Shown here one piece after another: positions 25,438-34,600 of a DNA stretch of 64,000 nucleotides. The stretch comes from Salinimicrobium sp050750585. GTDB lineage: Bacteria; Bacteroidota; Bacteroidia; Flavobacteriales; Flavobacteriaceae. Every line of letters begins with the position of its first letter. Position 1 is the first letter of the stretch. The position numbers and the translations under genes were made by a program. The stretch lies in assembly GCF_050750585.1 (NCBI RefSeq), contig NZ_JBOJLM010000006.1, positions 195,723 to 259,722 on the forward strand, written 5' to 3'. The notes beneath the pieces are model-generated. The model had not been told where the DNA came from. It made no database searches and saw nothing but the letters and a program-made list of their open reading frames with translations.

Positions 25438-26253
25438 TTATAATTGTTGTTCTTTTGTTTCAATGTCTTTTAAAGCAGTATTGGCCATCTCAATATATTC
25501 TCCTTCGGGATAATATCTCTGGTAGTCTTCATAAAATCCCCGTGCTTTTGCAAGCCTTTCGGGCATGGCATAAGCGTAGCTGTTGATAGCGTAAAGATAA
25601 GCCGACTCAAACTTGTAATACAGTGCCTTCTCTCTAAAGGGAGAACCCGGATATTGAGAAATAAAATTATCAAATGCAGTCATGGCCGCAACGTAATTTT
25701 CTGTATGGTGATACTGTTTGGCAATCTCATATGCTTTTCGCTCCAGTTTTACCCTAAGCTCTGTGGCCAGCTTATTAGCTTCATCCATTCTTTCGCTTTC
25801 TGGGAAACGGTTAATGAACTCCTGCATTTTGCTAATCCCCTTTATGGTTTCAGTTTGATCAAGATAGTATGCCGGTGAAAGGAAGTAATAACTTTTTGCT
25901 CCTTTAAAAGCAGCTTCTTCCAGCTTTTCACTTTCAGGATAACTTTCCACAAAACGCTCAAACTGATAGCCTGCCAGGAAGTAATCATTAAGTTCGTAAT
26001 AAGTATCAGCAAACATAAAGGTCACTTTCTGACCCTGTGGCTTACCTCTGAACTCGGGCACCAATTGCTCAAACAGCCTGAGTGCTTTCCTGTATTTTCT
26101 TCGGGAGTTTCCCTCGCCTGCCTTGGCTTCGTTGTACAGTTTCTCTGCAGTTGAATATTTTAGACCGGTATCTTTACTCTTTAAAACCTTTTGGTACTCA
26201 CCACAAGAGGTAAAGAGGAAAATTACACTTAATAATAAGATTACTTTTTTCAT
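25438..26253 (-). CDS. bamD: Outer membrane protein assembly factor BamD
   Basis: An outer-membrane lipoprotein of the BAM complex that inserts beta-barrel proteins. The lipobox LFTSC gives a lipidated cysteine after a short signal (MKKVILLLSVIFLFTSC). TPR-like repeats follow (YNEAKAGEGNSRRKYRKALRLF split over two helices, FADTYYELNDYFLAGYQFE, FINRFPESERMDEA, FISQYPGSPFREKAL). The frame extends to an ATG at 26268, but a -7 box at 26273-26280 would put transcription start almost on that codon; the ATG at 26253 fits both promoter and lipoprotein signal. First gene of the bamD-rpoZ-coaBC-DUF4835 operon. Confidence 0.93.
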   Translation of the reverse strand: MKKVILLLSVIFLFTSCGEYQKVLKSKDTGLKYSTAEKLYNEAKAGEGNSRRKYRKALRLFEQLVPEFRGKPQGQKVTFMFADTYYELNDYFLAGYQFERFVESYPESEKLEEAAFKGAKSYYFLSPAYYLDQTETIKGISKMQEFINRFPESERMDEANKLATELRVKLERKAYEIAKQYHHTENYVAAMTAFDNFISQYPGSPFREKALYYKFESAYLYAINSYAYAMPERLAKARGFYEDYQRYYPEGEYIEMANTALKDIETKEQQL

Positions 26254-26272
26254 CCTGAATTTTAACATCTGG

Positions 26273-26280
26273 CAAAAATA
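26273..26280 (-). promoter_or_regulatory. -7 box upstream of bamD
   Basis: The minus strand reads TATTTTTG, matching TAnnTTTG. It lies about 20 nt upstream of the preferred bamD start and decides between two candidate ATGs. The -33 element is weak (TTTT). Confidence 0.5.
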
Positions 26281-26359
26281 CTCTTTTCTGCTTTATTATA
26301 AAAACTTTAGTTCCAGCATAAATTCGCCTTAAACCAAAGGATTTCTGCCGGTTTATGAA

Positions 26360-27232
26360 TTAGAAATTACCTAAAAAGGTTTCGATTTTTTCGTTCAGAT
26401 TGTCGGTTGAAGAAACCAAAGGTAGCCTTAGCTTGTTCTTTCCAATTCCTTTCATTTGCAACAGTGCCTTTATCCCCACAGGATTTCCTTCAGCAAAAAT
26501 AAGATCGATAGAAGGTGCCACTTTATAATGTAACTGGTAAGCTTCATTTACTTTTCTTTCAAGACCCAGGCGCACCATTTTAGAGAACTCGGCCGGAAGA
26601 CCCTGACCAATGACCGAGATCACCCCGTGACCACCGGCAAGAACCATAGGCAATGTTACCATATCATCTCCCGAGATCACCAGGAAACTGTCGGGTACCG
26701 CATCAATAATCCTCATAGCCTGCACAATATCTCCCGCGGCTTCTTTGATCCCAATAATATTCTCAACCTGCGACAGTCGCTTTATCGTCTCGGGCAGCAT
26801 ATTAGAACTTGTTCTACCCGGCACATTATACATGATTATGGGTTTTGGCGATGCCGCTGCCACAGCTTTATAATGCTGAAAAATGCCTTCCTGAGAAGGT
26901 TTGTTGTAATAAGGAGAAACCGATAATACTGCATCAAAAGCAGAAAGATTGGTGCTGGATACCTCTTCGCAAACTTTGGCAGTATTATTCCCGCCAATTC
27001 CCAGTACTAAAGGAATACGACCATTGTTTTCTGAAACTACCGTATCAATAACGAGTTGTTTTTCCTGGGCGGTAAGGGTTGCGCTTTCGCCGGTAGTTCC
27101 TAAAACTACCATATAATCTATCCCGTTATCAATTTGGAAATTCACCAGCTTTCTTAGCGCTTCCTCATCTACGGAAAGATCATCTTTAAATGGGGTGATT
27201 AAGGCAACACCCGTACCAATAAATTTATTCAT
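26360..27232 (-). CDS. dapA: 4-hydroxy-tetrahydrodipicolinate synthase
   Basis: A 290-residue TIM-barrel aldolase that condenses pyruvate with L-aspartate semialdehyde in lysine and diaminopimelate synthesis. Motifs are GVALITPFKDD (residues 7-17), VLGTTGESATL (about 43-53), VSPYYNKPSQEGIFQHY (about 104-120, catalytic Tyr), IMYNVPGRTSSNM (about 135-147, Tyr of the triad) and IGIKEAAGD (about 160-168, Schiff-base lysine). It starts 1 nt after the DUF6913 stop, so the two are co-transcribed. dapF of the same pathway is near 49 kb. Confidence 0.97.
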   Translation of the reverse strand: MNKFIGTGVALITPFKDDLSVDEEALRKLVNFQIDNGIDYMVVLGTTGESATLTAQEKQLVIDTVVSENNGRIPLVLGIGGNNTAKVCEEVSSTNLSAFDAVLSVSPYYNKPSQEGIFQHYKAVAAASPKPIIMYNVPGRTSSNMLPETIKRLSQVENIIGIKEAAGDIVQAMRIIDAVPDSFLVISGDDMVTLPMVLAGGHGVISVIGQGLPAEFSKMVRLGLERKVNEAYQLHYKVAPSIDLIFAEGNPVGIKALLQMKGIGKNKLRLPLVSSTDNLNEKIETFLGNF

Positions 27233-27731
27233 TTAGGTTGTTGTATTTAATATTTTCAGATATTTTTTTAGTTCATGTATGAATACTTCAGCTTCTGAAA
27301 TTTCTGCGGAAATATTCAGGTCAAAAATGGCATTTTCATCATTCCTTTTCCTTCCTACTTTTAACTGTGCCCGGCTAACCGAAACGAGAAAATCTGCCAG
27401 TTTATTTTCTTCAGCAGTAAAAGAAATCAAAACATCATACTGAGTGTTCAAAAATGCTGAAGCACCTTCAGAAATCCTGCCATTCCAGCTAAAGTCGGCA
27501 TTAGAGATCACAGGGTATTCAAAAATGCCATTTTTGACACCCTTTTTGCGACCAAACACAAAGCATACCTCATGCTGCTGCAGGGACAAATCCTGCTTCA
27601 GCTTCAAAAAAGGCAAAAAAGCTTTTTCATCTTCAGCATCAAGAATTAATCCGAGTCTGCAATTTCTTGCTTCAGCAACAGTATTTTCTACCGGTGACCG
27701 TAATTTTTTTTCGCGCCAGGGCGAGCCTCAT
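27233..27731 (-). CDS. DUF6913 family protein, apparently frameshifted near its N-terminus
   Basis: The clear open part (27233-27616, 128 codons from a TTG) matches DUF6913, a flavobacterial family of unknown function usually found beside dapA. The protein-like frame continues upstream (LGLILDAEDEKAFLPFLKL) to an in-frame TGA at 27728-27730 without a good start. An ATG at 27731 (or GTG at 27746) in another frame gives MRLALARKK and joins this frame if the run of eight A (27704-27711) had seven. A -7 box (27751-27758) sits just upstream of that ATG. Two palindrome copies inside the gene are read as VKNGIFEYP and ENAIFDL. Either a sequencing error, a real mutation or slippage. Confidence 0.7.
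27323..27336. repeat. Dispersed palindrome, copy 8, inside DUF6913
   Basis: AAAAATGGCATTTT preceded by AGGTC. It is in frame in DUF6913 and read on the minus strand as ENAIFDL. Confidence 0.6.
27521..27535. repeat. Dispersed palindrome, copy 9, inside DUF6913
   Basis: AAAAATGCCATTTTT followed by GACACCC. A full core inside DUF6913, read on the minus strand as VKNGIFEYP, about 185 bp from copy 8. Confidence 0.75.
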
Positions 27732-27750
27732 TTCACTGAATTTCACCGGG

Positions 27751-27758
27751 CAAAATTA
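27751..27758 (-). promoter_or_regulatory. -7 box upstream of DUF6913-dapA
   Basis: The minus strand reads TAATTTTG. A TTTG (27775-27778) lies 16 nt further upstream, a little close for a -33 element. Transcription would begin near 27745, just before the ATG at 27731. Confidence 0.5.
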
Positions 27759-27802
27759 GGGATTATCTTATTACCAAACACAAGAGTAAACACCCATTTT
27801 AG

Positions 27803-28501
27803 CTACACCAGATGCAAAAGCCGAAGTTTTTTTTCGGGGGTAATAAAAAAGAGAAAAACCAGCTTGAGCGCCGCAAATTTTATGAGCGATGCTACTATCT
27901 CTACACTTAAGTCCCGAAAGTAAAATACTTCCATGTCGCGCAAAATATCTGAAAAAATAAAGGAGAGAGCAAAACAGATAAAGAAAACGGACTTTTTTGA
28001 AAAAGAATTTAAATAATATACAAGAGCGGTGATGGCAATAAAGAGAATATTGAGATAATAGAGCACATAGATCCAAAAGGCAAGCTCATGACCCAAATTG
28101 CGTTCTATCTCAATAACATGAACCCAGAGCAGGTACACATAAATGGCAATTACCCCAATGAAATAAAGGGTTGTAAATTTACTCCCCCGTTCGTACTCGG
28201 TATGTTTAATGGCCTCCCGGGCAAGAAAAATATAGCCTATTAACCACATTCCCAGCCTTAAATGTTCAAAGTACCACAGGCTACCTCTCCATGACAAGAC
28301 AGTTGCACCCATTGCCATGCCCAGAAATACGAGAAAATTAGAATTCTTAAAAGGGATCTTTCGCAGGTAGTACAGGATCAAAGGAAAGAAAAACAGGGTT
28401 TCTCCCAGCTTTCTGAGAAAAAAGTCATCATTAAAAATACCCGTAAGGTTAACGCAAATAGCAGAGACTGCCAGGAGAGAAAGAATAACCTTTTTTTTCA
28501 T
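27803..28501 (-). CDS. Polytopic membrane protein, possibly YhhN-like
   Basis: A 232-residue integral membrane protein with about eight hydrophobic segments covering nearly its whole length (for example KVILSLLAVSAICVNL, FLVFLGMAMGATVL, FTTLYFIGVIAIYVYLLW). Overall layout resembles the YhhN/TMEM86 family, whose eukaryotic members hydrolyse lysoplasmalogens, but I see no decisive motif. Its neighbour at 28610-29311 is of the same length and layout, so the two may be paralogues from an old duplication. Function unknown. Confidence 0.65.
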   Translation of the reverse strand: MKKKVILSLLAVSAICVNLTGIFNDDFFLRKLGETLFFFPLILYYLRKIPFKNSNFLVFLGMAMGATVLSWRGSLWYFEHLRLGMWLIGYIFLAREAIKHTEYERGSKFTTLYFIGVIAIYVYLLWVHVIEIERNLGHELAFWIYVLYYLNILFIAITALVYYLNSFSKKSVFFICFALSFIFSDILRDMEVFYFRDLSVEIVASLIKFAALKLVFLFFITPEKKLRLLHLV

Positions 28502-28609
28502 TCATCAGGAAAATTGTGTGCAATATAGGAATTTTGCTAAGAATAAATTTTATTGTCATAAATTTTAAGAAAAACGGATTAAAAAATACCTTCTGAAGAG
28601 AATACTTCA

Positions 28610-29311
28610 TCAAAAACCTGGAAGAAAGGTGCTTTTTCTCCGATGAACTGCATGTTGCACCATTGCATAGAAGGCAATAACATGAAATAAAGGGTAGAAT
28701 ATCGTCACGCTAATATCTGAGATAATAAATAATTTAAAGAACAGGGACAGCTCAGATAAGACCAGGCAGGCCGAAGCCAGCATAAGCCACAAAGAGGCAT
28801 AATGAGACTTGAGAATATACTGTGTAAAAGATATTGCCAGGAGAGTGATGAGCAGCAGAATAAAAAGAGAGGCTTCCACCCGGTGAGAAGGAAGCACCTG
28901 GGGCAAAAGCTGGTTTATGGTATAATAAAGGAATCCGAGGAAAACAAACATGATCAAGAGAGAAATAAATTCCACCACATGAATCCTGCCCCATCTAAAA
29001 CCCGTCAAAGCAAAAACATAGAGAATGACCAGGGCAGTGCCAAAGCACCAAAGAATAGGAATTAAGTTCTCAGAGAGTCCATCGAGCATCAATAAATCCC
29101 GAGCGTAAAATAAAAGCAATGCAATGACCATGGGCAGGAACCATTTCTTCACCTTAACCCTGTAAAATAGTATGAGCACCGGAATTAAAAGAAAGGTTGT
29201 GGGAACAGTAAGGATTTCAAGCCTAAGAATAGAGCCAACAACAAAAAGCACACCCACCAACAGGAATAAGAAAAATACTTTTTGACTTGTTTTCACTCTT
29301 TGCAGTTCCAA
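28610..29311 (-). CDS. Polytopic membrane protein, possibly YhhN-like
   Basis: A 233-residue protein with about eight membrane segments (FFLFLLVGVLFVVGSIL, FLPMVIALLLFYARDLLML, VEFISLLIMFVFLGFLYY, FILLLITLLAISF and others). The C-terminal part (LASACLVLSELSLFFKLF, PLFHVIAFYAMVQHA) recalls the YhhN pattern of a helix with a conserved serine/acidic pair followed by a final helix. It is probably co-transcribed with the similar downstream gene after a 108-bp gap. No enzymatic role is proven. Confidence 0.65.
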   Translation of the reverse strand: MELQRVKTSQKVFFLFLLVGVLFVVGSILRLEILTVPTTFLLIPVLILFYRVKVKKWFLPMVIALLLFYARDLLMLDGLSENLIPILWCFGTALVILYVFALTGFRWGRIHVVEFISLLIMFVFLGFLYYTINQLLPQVLPSHRVEASLFILLLITLLAISFTQYILKSHYASLWLMLASACLVLSELSLFFKLFIISDISVTIFYPLFHVIAFYAMVQHAVHRRKSTFLPGF

Positions 29312-29469
29312 TGTTTAGCAGTTCAGCTAATTGAGCAGAAAAATAGAACATTTTTGTTTAAGAAATAAACAATTTGTAAAAAATGCACAGAAGACTTCTT
29401 TTCAAAAAACACTCTTAATTTACCTTTCTCTTACTAAAACTTTTATTTTTGTCTTTTCACATAACATAA

Positions 29470-30222
29470 ATGAAGCGATACCTACTCTTTTTGCTGTTGA
29501 CAGCCGGGGCATGTAAGTTCAACGACAATTACACCCCGGCCCGCATTGAAGGAAAACAGCTTGAAATAACGCCTAACATACCGGCTAACGATTCTCTCGA
29601 AAATTTTATTGCTCCATATAAAGAGCATATTAATAAGGAGATGGAAGAAGTATTAGCCTACGTCCCCTATAACCTCAGCAAGTCTGAGGGGAGGTACAAT
29701 ACAGCTATAGGCAACCTTATGGCAGATGCTTTAATGGAGCTCTCAAATCCCATTTTTAATAAACGTACAGGAGAGAACATTGATGTTGTACTGCTGAATT
29801 ATGGCGGAATAAGATCATCTATTGCCAAAGGTGATGTGACCACAAGAAGTGCCTTCCAGGTAATGCCTTTTGAAAATGAAGTGGTAGTTGCAGCATTAAA
29901 AGGAGAAGCCGTGAGAGAAATGATCCACTACCTTATAGATTCGGGTACTGCTCATCCTGTAGCAGGCATTGAATTGCAACTTGATAAAGACAACAGCATA
30001 AAGAAAGTTTTGATTCAGGGGAAACCTTTAGAGGATTCGGCCACCTATTATGTTGCCACAAATGATTATCTCCTTGAAGGAGGTGACAATATGAACTTCT
30101 TTTTAAAGGCTGAAGAAGCAACCTACCTGGATTATAAGATCAGGAATTTGCTAATTGATTATTTTAAAGCAAAGGATACCCTTAACCCGGTGAGAGATCA
30201 ACGTTTTATCAAAGTAGAGTAA
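29470..30222 (+). CDS. 5'-nucleotidase C-terminal domain lipoprotein
   Basis: A 250-residue lipoprotein holding only the substrate-binding C-terminal half of a 5'-nucleotidase/UshA-type enzyme. The lipobox TAGAC puts the lipidated cysteine at residue 15. Domain motifs are RYNTAIGNLMADALMEL (about 77-93), LLNYGGIRSSIAKGDVT (about 108-124), AFQVMPFENEVV and the late YYVATNDYLLEGGDNM. The metal-binding catalytic half is a separate gene directly downstream, joined by a one-base TAATG stop/start overlap. The two products probably assemble into one periplasmic or outer-membrane-bound nucleotidase. Confidence 0.9.
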   Translation: MKRYLLFLLLTAGACKFNDNYTPARIEGKQLEITPNIPANDSLENFIAPYKEHINKEMEEVLAYVPYNLSKSEGRYNTAIGNLMADALMELSNPIFNKRTGENIDVVLLNYGGIRSSIAKGDVTTRSAFQVMPFENEVVVAALKGEAVREMIHYLIDSGTAHPVAGIELQLDKDNSIKKVLIQGKPLEDSATYYVATNDYLLEGGDNMNFFLKAEEATYLDYKIRNLLIDYFKAKDTLNPVRDQRFIKVE

Positions 30223-31133
30223 TGGAAAGACGGAAGTTTATACAAAGCACAGCTGCTGCAGGTGCCTTCGCCGGAATAGGCAGCTTAGGCCTTTTATCGT
30301 TTACGGCCGCTAAAAAGCCAAAGCACATTACCATTTTACACACCAATGATGTGCATAGCCACATTGAACCTTTTGATATGGGCCATGCACAATACCCAAG
30401 TATGGGCGGAGCTGCCCGCAGGTACACTCTTATAAACCAAATTAGGCAGGAGAATCCACATACCCTATTGCTCGATGCCGGAGATATCTTTCAGGGTACC
30501 CCCTACTTTAACTTCTACGGCGGTGAACTGGAATTTAAGTTGATGAGTAAAATGGGGTATGATGCAGCAACCATTGGTAACCACGATTTTGATAACGGAA
30601 TTGATGGTTTACTGGCACAACTGCCACATGCCGAATTTCCTTTTATAAATGCCAACTACAACTTTGACAACACGGTTTTGGAAGGTCGAATTAAGCCTTA
30701 CCAGGTTTTTGTACGTGACGGGATAAAAATTGGGGTTTTTGGTTTAGGTATAGAGCTTAAAGGCCTGGTCGCAAAAAAGCACTATAAAGAAACCGAATAT
30801 CATGATCCTATTGACACTGCAAGAACTATTGTCAAACAACTTAGGGAAGAGGAAAAATGCGAACTGGTTATTTGCCTTTCCCACCTGGGCTACGAATACC
30901 GGGACGATAAAGTAAGTGATCAAAAACTTGCAGCAGCTACTAAAGATATCGATTTGATCATAGGAGGACATACCCATACTTTTCTTCCCAAACCTACAGT
31001 AGCACTCAATGCAATAGGCGAAAAGGTATTGATAAACCAGGTGGGATGGGCAGGTGTCAACCTTGGTAGGATAGACTTCTACTTCGATTCTTCAGGAAAA
31101 AAGAATGGCGGGGGTGCCGCTATTATTGTCTAG
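30222..31133 (+). CDS. Metallophosphoesterase, catalytic half of a 5'-nucleotidase, Tat-exported
   Basis: A 303-residue calcineurin-like phosphoesterase domain. A twin-arginine-type signal is visible at the N-terminus (MERRKFIQSTAAAGAFAGIG). Metal-site motifs are in the expected order: LHTNDVHSHIEPF (about 39-51), LDAGDIFQG (about 84-92), IGNHDFDNG (about 121-129), LSHLGYEYRD (about 223-232) and GGHTHTF (about 253-259). The enzyme would dephosphorylate nucleotides or related esters in the periplasm. The substrate-binding C-terminal domain is in the preceding gene, so domain order is inverted in the operon relative to the fused enzyme. Confidence 0.92.
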   Translation: MERRKFIQSTAAAGAFAGIGSLGLLSFTAAKKPKHITILHTNDVHSHIEPFDMGHAQYPSMGGAARRYTLINQIRQENPHTLLLDAGDIFQGTPYFNFYGGELEFKLMSKMGYDAATIGNHDFDNGIDGLLAQLPHAEFPFINANYNFDNTVLEGRIKPYQVFVRDGIKIGVFGLGIELKGLVAKKHYKETEYHDPIDTARTIVKQLREEEKCELVICLSHLGYEYRDDKVSDQKLAAATKDIDLIIGGHTHTFLPKPTVALNAIGEKVLINQVGWAGVNLGRIDFYFDSSGKKNGGGAAIIV

Positions 31134-31230
31134 TAGTTTTCTTCGATAAAGAAAAATATGAGCTTCAGAAGCTATTTTTGACAGCTTTGTAAGGAGATTA
31201 CCTGAAGAAGAGTAATTAATCTCAACAAAA

Positions 31231-31260
31231 AAGCCTCTCAAAAATGTCATTTTTGAGTAT
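31231..31260. terminator. Dispersed palindrome, copy 10, between convergent genes
   Basis: Core AAAAATGTCATTTTT at 31240-31254, with CTCTC on the left and GAG on the right. It lies between the phosphoesterase stop (31133) and the stop of the convergent response regulator (31261). Its symmetry suits a bidirectional terminator. Confidence 0.6.
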
Positions 31261-31650
31261 CTACAGCTGAATTTGTTCAAGGCTGCTTTTAGAAAGGGGT
31301 TTGGACAGAAAGTCGGCAACGTATGGAAATTGTTTTCTCTCCTCATTGAAGTCTTCAGTTGATGACGACAAAATGTAGATGGTAAATTTTTGTTTTATTC
31401 CGTGATCTAACTTTTCCAGCTCTTCCAGGAATTCCCAGCCCGACATAGCAGGCATATTTACATCAACAAACAACACTGTGGAAATCTGAGTTTCTAATTC
31501 AAGTTCTTTTTTAATATGAATGAGGGCAGCTTCAGGATTAGTAAAGCTCATTACCTTAGCACCGGGATCATAACCTTTAACGGCGTACTCACAAATTAGG
31601 TTATTTGTGCGGTCGTCATCAACTATTATATACTGCCCCGGCTTCTTCAT
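31261..31650 (-). CDS. Single-domain (CheY-like) response regulator
   Basis: A 129-residue receiver domain without an output domain. It has the acidic pocket YIIVDDDRTNN (residues 7-17), phospho-acceptor region VLFVDVNMPAMSGWEFL (Asp at about 62), the conserved Ser/Thr in YILSSSTEDFNE and the LSKPLSK lysine. The frame starts inside the end of the large histidine kinase gene, with a 32-bp overlap, so the two are translationally linked. It is the likely phosphorylation partner of that kinase; downstream target unknown. Confidence 0.92.
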   Translation of the reverse strand: MKKPGQYIIVDDDRTNNLICEYAVKGYDPGAKVMSFTNPEAALIHIKKELELETQISTVLFVDVNMPAMSGWEFLEELEKLDHGIKQKFTIYILSSSTEDFNEERKQFPYVADFLSKPLSKSSLEQIQL

Positions 31651-34600
31651 CTTCTAACTTGTTTACACTGTTTTCAGGCTTAAATTCAATAGTGAATTGT
31701 GTTCCTTTATTTTCTTCACTGGTCACCTGAATTTCACCTCCTAAAAGCTCAACCTGCGTCTTCACCATAAAAAGCCCCATACCTTTTCCTTCTACGTGAT
31801 GATGAAAGCGTTTATACAGGCCAAATATTTGATTCCCTTTTTTCGAAAGGTCAATCCCCATCCCGTTATCCTTAAAAGTAATACATACATTACCCAACTT
31901 TTCTTCAGAAGTAATTTCAATTACAGGAGAAACTTCGGGTCGGCGGTACTTGATACTATTAAAGATCAGGTTATAGAAAATGCTATGGAGATAGGTCTTG
32001 ATAGAATTAATATATGGCACTTCGGAAAAGTTCGTGATAATTTGAACATTTTCCTTCTGAATAACCTGCCCGATACCCGATTGCACACTTTCAACCAGTT
32101 CACTGAGTACAATAGGCTCCTTCTTTTCACTCATGTCTACCTTAACCTGAAGGATATTATTCAGGTCTTTTATGATACTGTCCAATCTTTCGACGTTAGA
32201 AAGCAACTCATCCTGAAACTGGGTTTTTACTTCTAAAGGATAATCCTCTTTGAGCAGTTCTCCCAATCCCATAATGTTTGCCACCGGAGCGCGTAAATTG
32301 TGAGAAATGATATACGAAAACTGTTCAAGCCCCTTATTAGCCGAAACAAGTTCTTCGGTATAGGCCTTGAGGTTCTTGTTTAATTCAACAATTTTTAACT
32401 CTGATTCTTTTCTTTCGGTCACATCCCTGAAATAGACAGATAATCCTCCTTTAGAAGGGTATGCGGTAACATCAAACCATTTATTTACCCTCTCAAAATA
32501 TTCTTCAAAATCTACTATCATTTGCTCCCTGGAGGCTTTATGATAGCAGGTATGGAACTTAGTGCCTACAGCATCGGGGAAGACCTTCCAAAAATTCTCT
32601 CCCAGCACACGCTCTTTTTTACTTTCAAGTAACTTCTCTGCATGCTGGTTCCAGTAAGTGACCGTCCAGTCGTTATCAACCGTAAAAAATGCATCTCCAA
32701 TACTCTCGAGTATGGTTTGCTTTTCTTCGGATGCTTTTAAGGCTTTTAATTCTGAATTCTTGATATTGGAAATATCCTGCATGCTACCGTTGATCCTCAC
32801 AAACTTACCATCAACAAAGGTGGGGCGCCCAATTTTTCGCACCCAGCATTCATTCCCTTTTGCCGTCACTATTTGCTCTTCAATGTCGTATGGTATGTTA
32901 TAATCAACCGCATCTTTAAGTGCCTTGACCATCCGGTTTCTGCTTTCTCCTTCTTTACAAAAGAGTATTCCCTTCTGGTAATCGGGCTTATAATCGGGCT
33001 CCACTTCATGGATCTCTTTGGTAACGGGTGACCAGTACACGGTATCCTGAATAAAATCGAATTCAAAACTCCCTATACGCGAAAGCTTGGAAGCTTCATC
33101 TAAAAGTTCTTCCAGTTTCTTTCTTTCTGTCACGTCCTGAATAGCACCAACCATACGCAGGGCTTTTCCATTTTCATCTCTAAGAATGAAACCTCTTTCT
33201 ACTACAAAAGAGTACTTTCCATCTGCATTTTGGAACCTGTATTCTGCTTCCCAATGATTCTCACTGCCTTCTAAGGTGCGAGAAAGGCTTTCATTTATTA
33301 ATGGCCTTTCGTCGGGATGTATGTTTTTTGCCCACGAATCAATTGAGAGAGAAAAATCTTGCTGAGTATAACCAAATAAAACATAGAATGCTTCTCCCCA
33401 AAAGAGATGATCAATTTGTATATCCCAATCGTAAATAGCATCTGAAGTCGCTTTAGACACCAATTCATAACGGGCATTGGTTTCCTTTAAAGAGCGCTCT
33501 GCCTCTACCCTGTCGGTTATATCAATTCCCACTCCCTGCAGTTCAACAGGCTTTCCTTCGGCATCTGTGAGGCATATAAAATCCCACAGGGTAGGTTTTA
33601 CTCTTCCGCCTTCCTGTAACTTATCAATTTCTACCTGGTAAACTGCATTGGGATTAGCTAAACATGTTTTAAAGGTACTGCTTACTTTGAGACGGTCATA
33701 CTCCATCACAGTCTCAATAGCTTCTCTACCCACTAAAATTTTATTGGGAGAGATCCAGTTAAAATCAAGTATAAATTTGTCGTTCACGTAAGAGTACTTC
33801 CCTTGAAGATCTATCCTGGTAAGGTAGTTCGTCTGCGATTTAAGAATAGCGCGTTGCCTGCTTTCACTTTGCTTCAATTTGAGCATCGCATTCTTATAGT
33901 CTGTCACATCCTGTATAGAACCTTCTAATCTTATAGGTTTCCCACTACTATCCTTAACCAGTTTCCCTTTCTCATGCACCCATTTTATACTACCGTTGGG
34001 CAGGATAATTCGGTGTTCAAAATCCATATCCTTACTTCCGGAGAGTGCGGCGCTACGCTCCTGTAGAAAAGTCTCTAAGTCATCGGGATGAATGGTTTTT
34101 AGGAAACCTTCAAAATCTAAGTTGTAATCCTCTTTTTTCCACCCCCAAATCCTGTAAACTTCATCACTCCAGAAAAAATTATTCCCCTGCACCCCTACCT
34201 GCCAATAACCGAATTTAGCCAGTTCTTCTGCCCAAAGAAGTTTTTTGCTTTTATCTTCAAGCTTTTTAATGATCCTCTCTTTTTCGGTAATATCTATACA
34301 AGTGACTAGCCTGCAGTGCCTTCCATTGAACAGGATGCTGTATCCATGGACTTCTACCGTCATTAAATCCCCATCCTTCTTTTTATGGATAAATTTATCT
34401 ACATCTATACCTCCCTGTTCATCCTTTATTTTCTTCAAATTGGCTATTAAGCTTGGGAGTTCACCTTCAGGCCTGAGGTCACTGAGATGAAAATGCAAAA
34501 ACTCTTCTTTAGAGTAACCATAATGCTTTACTGCTGCCTCGTTAACAGCAAGAACCTCTAAAGTTTCAAGATCAAATATCCAGTTTGGAAGCGGATTGAA

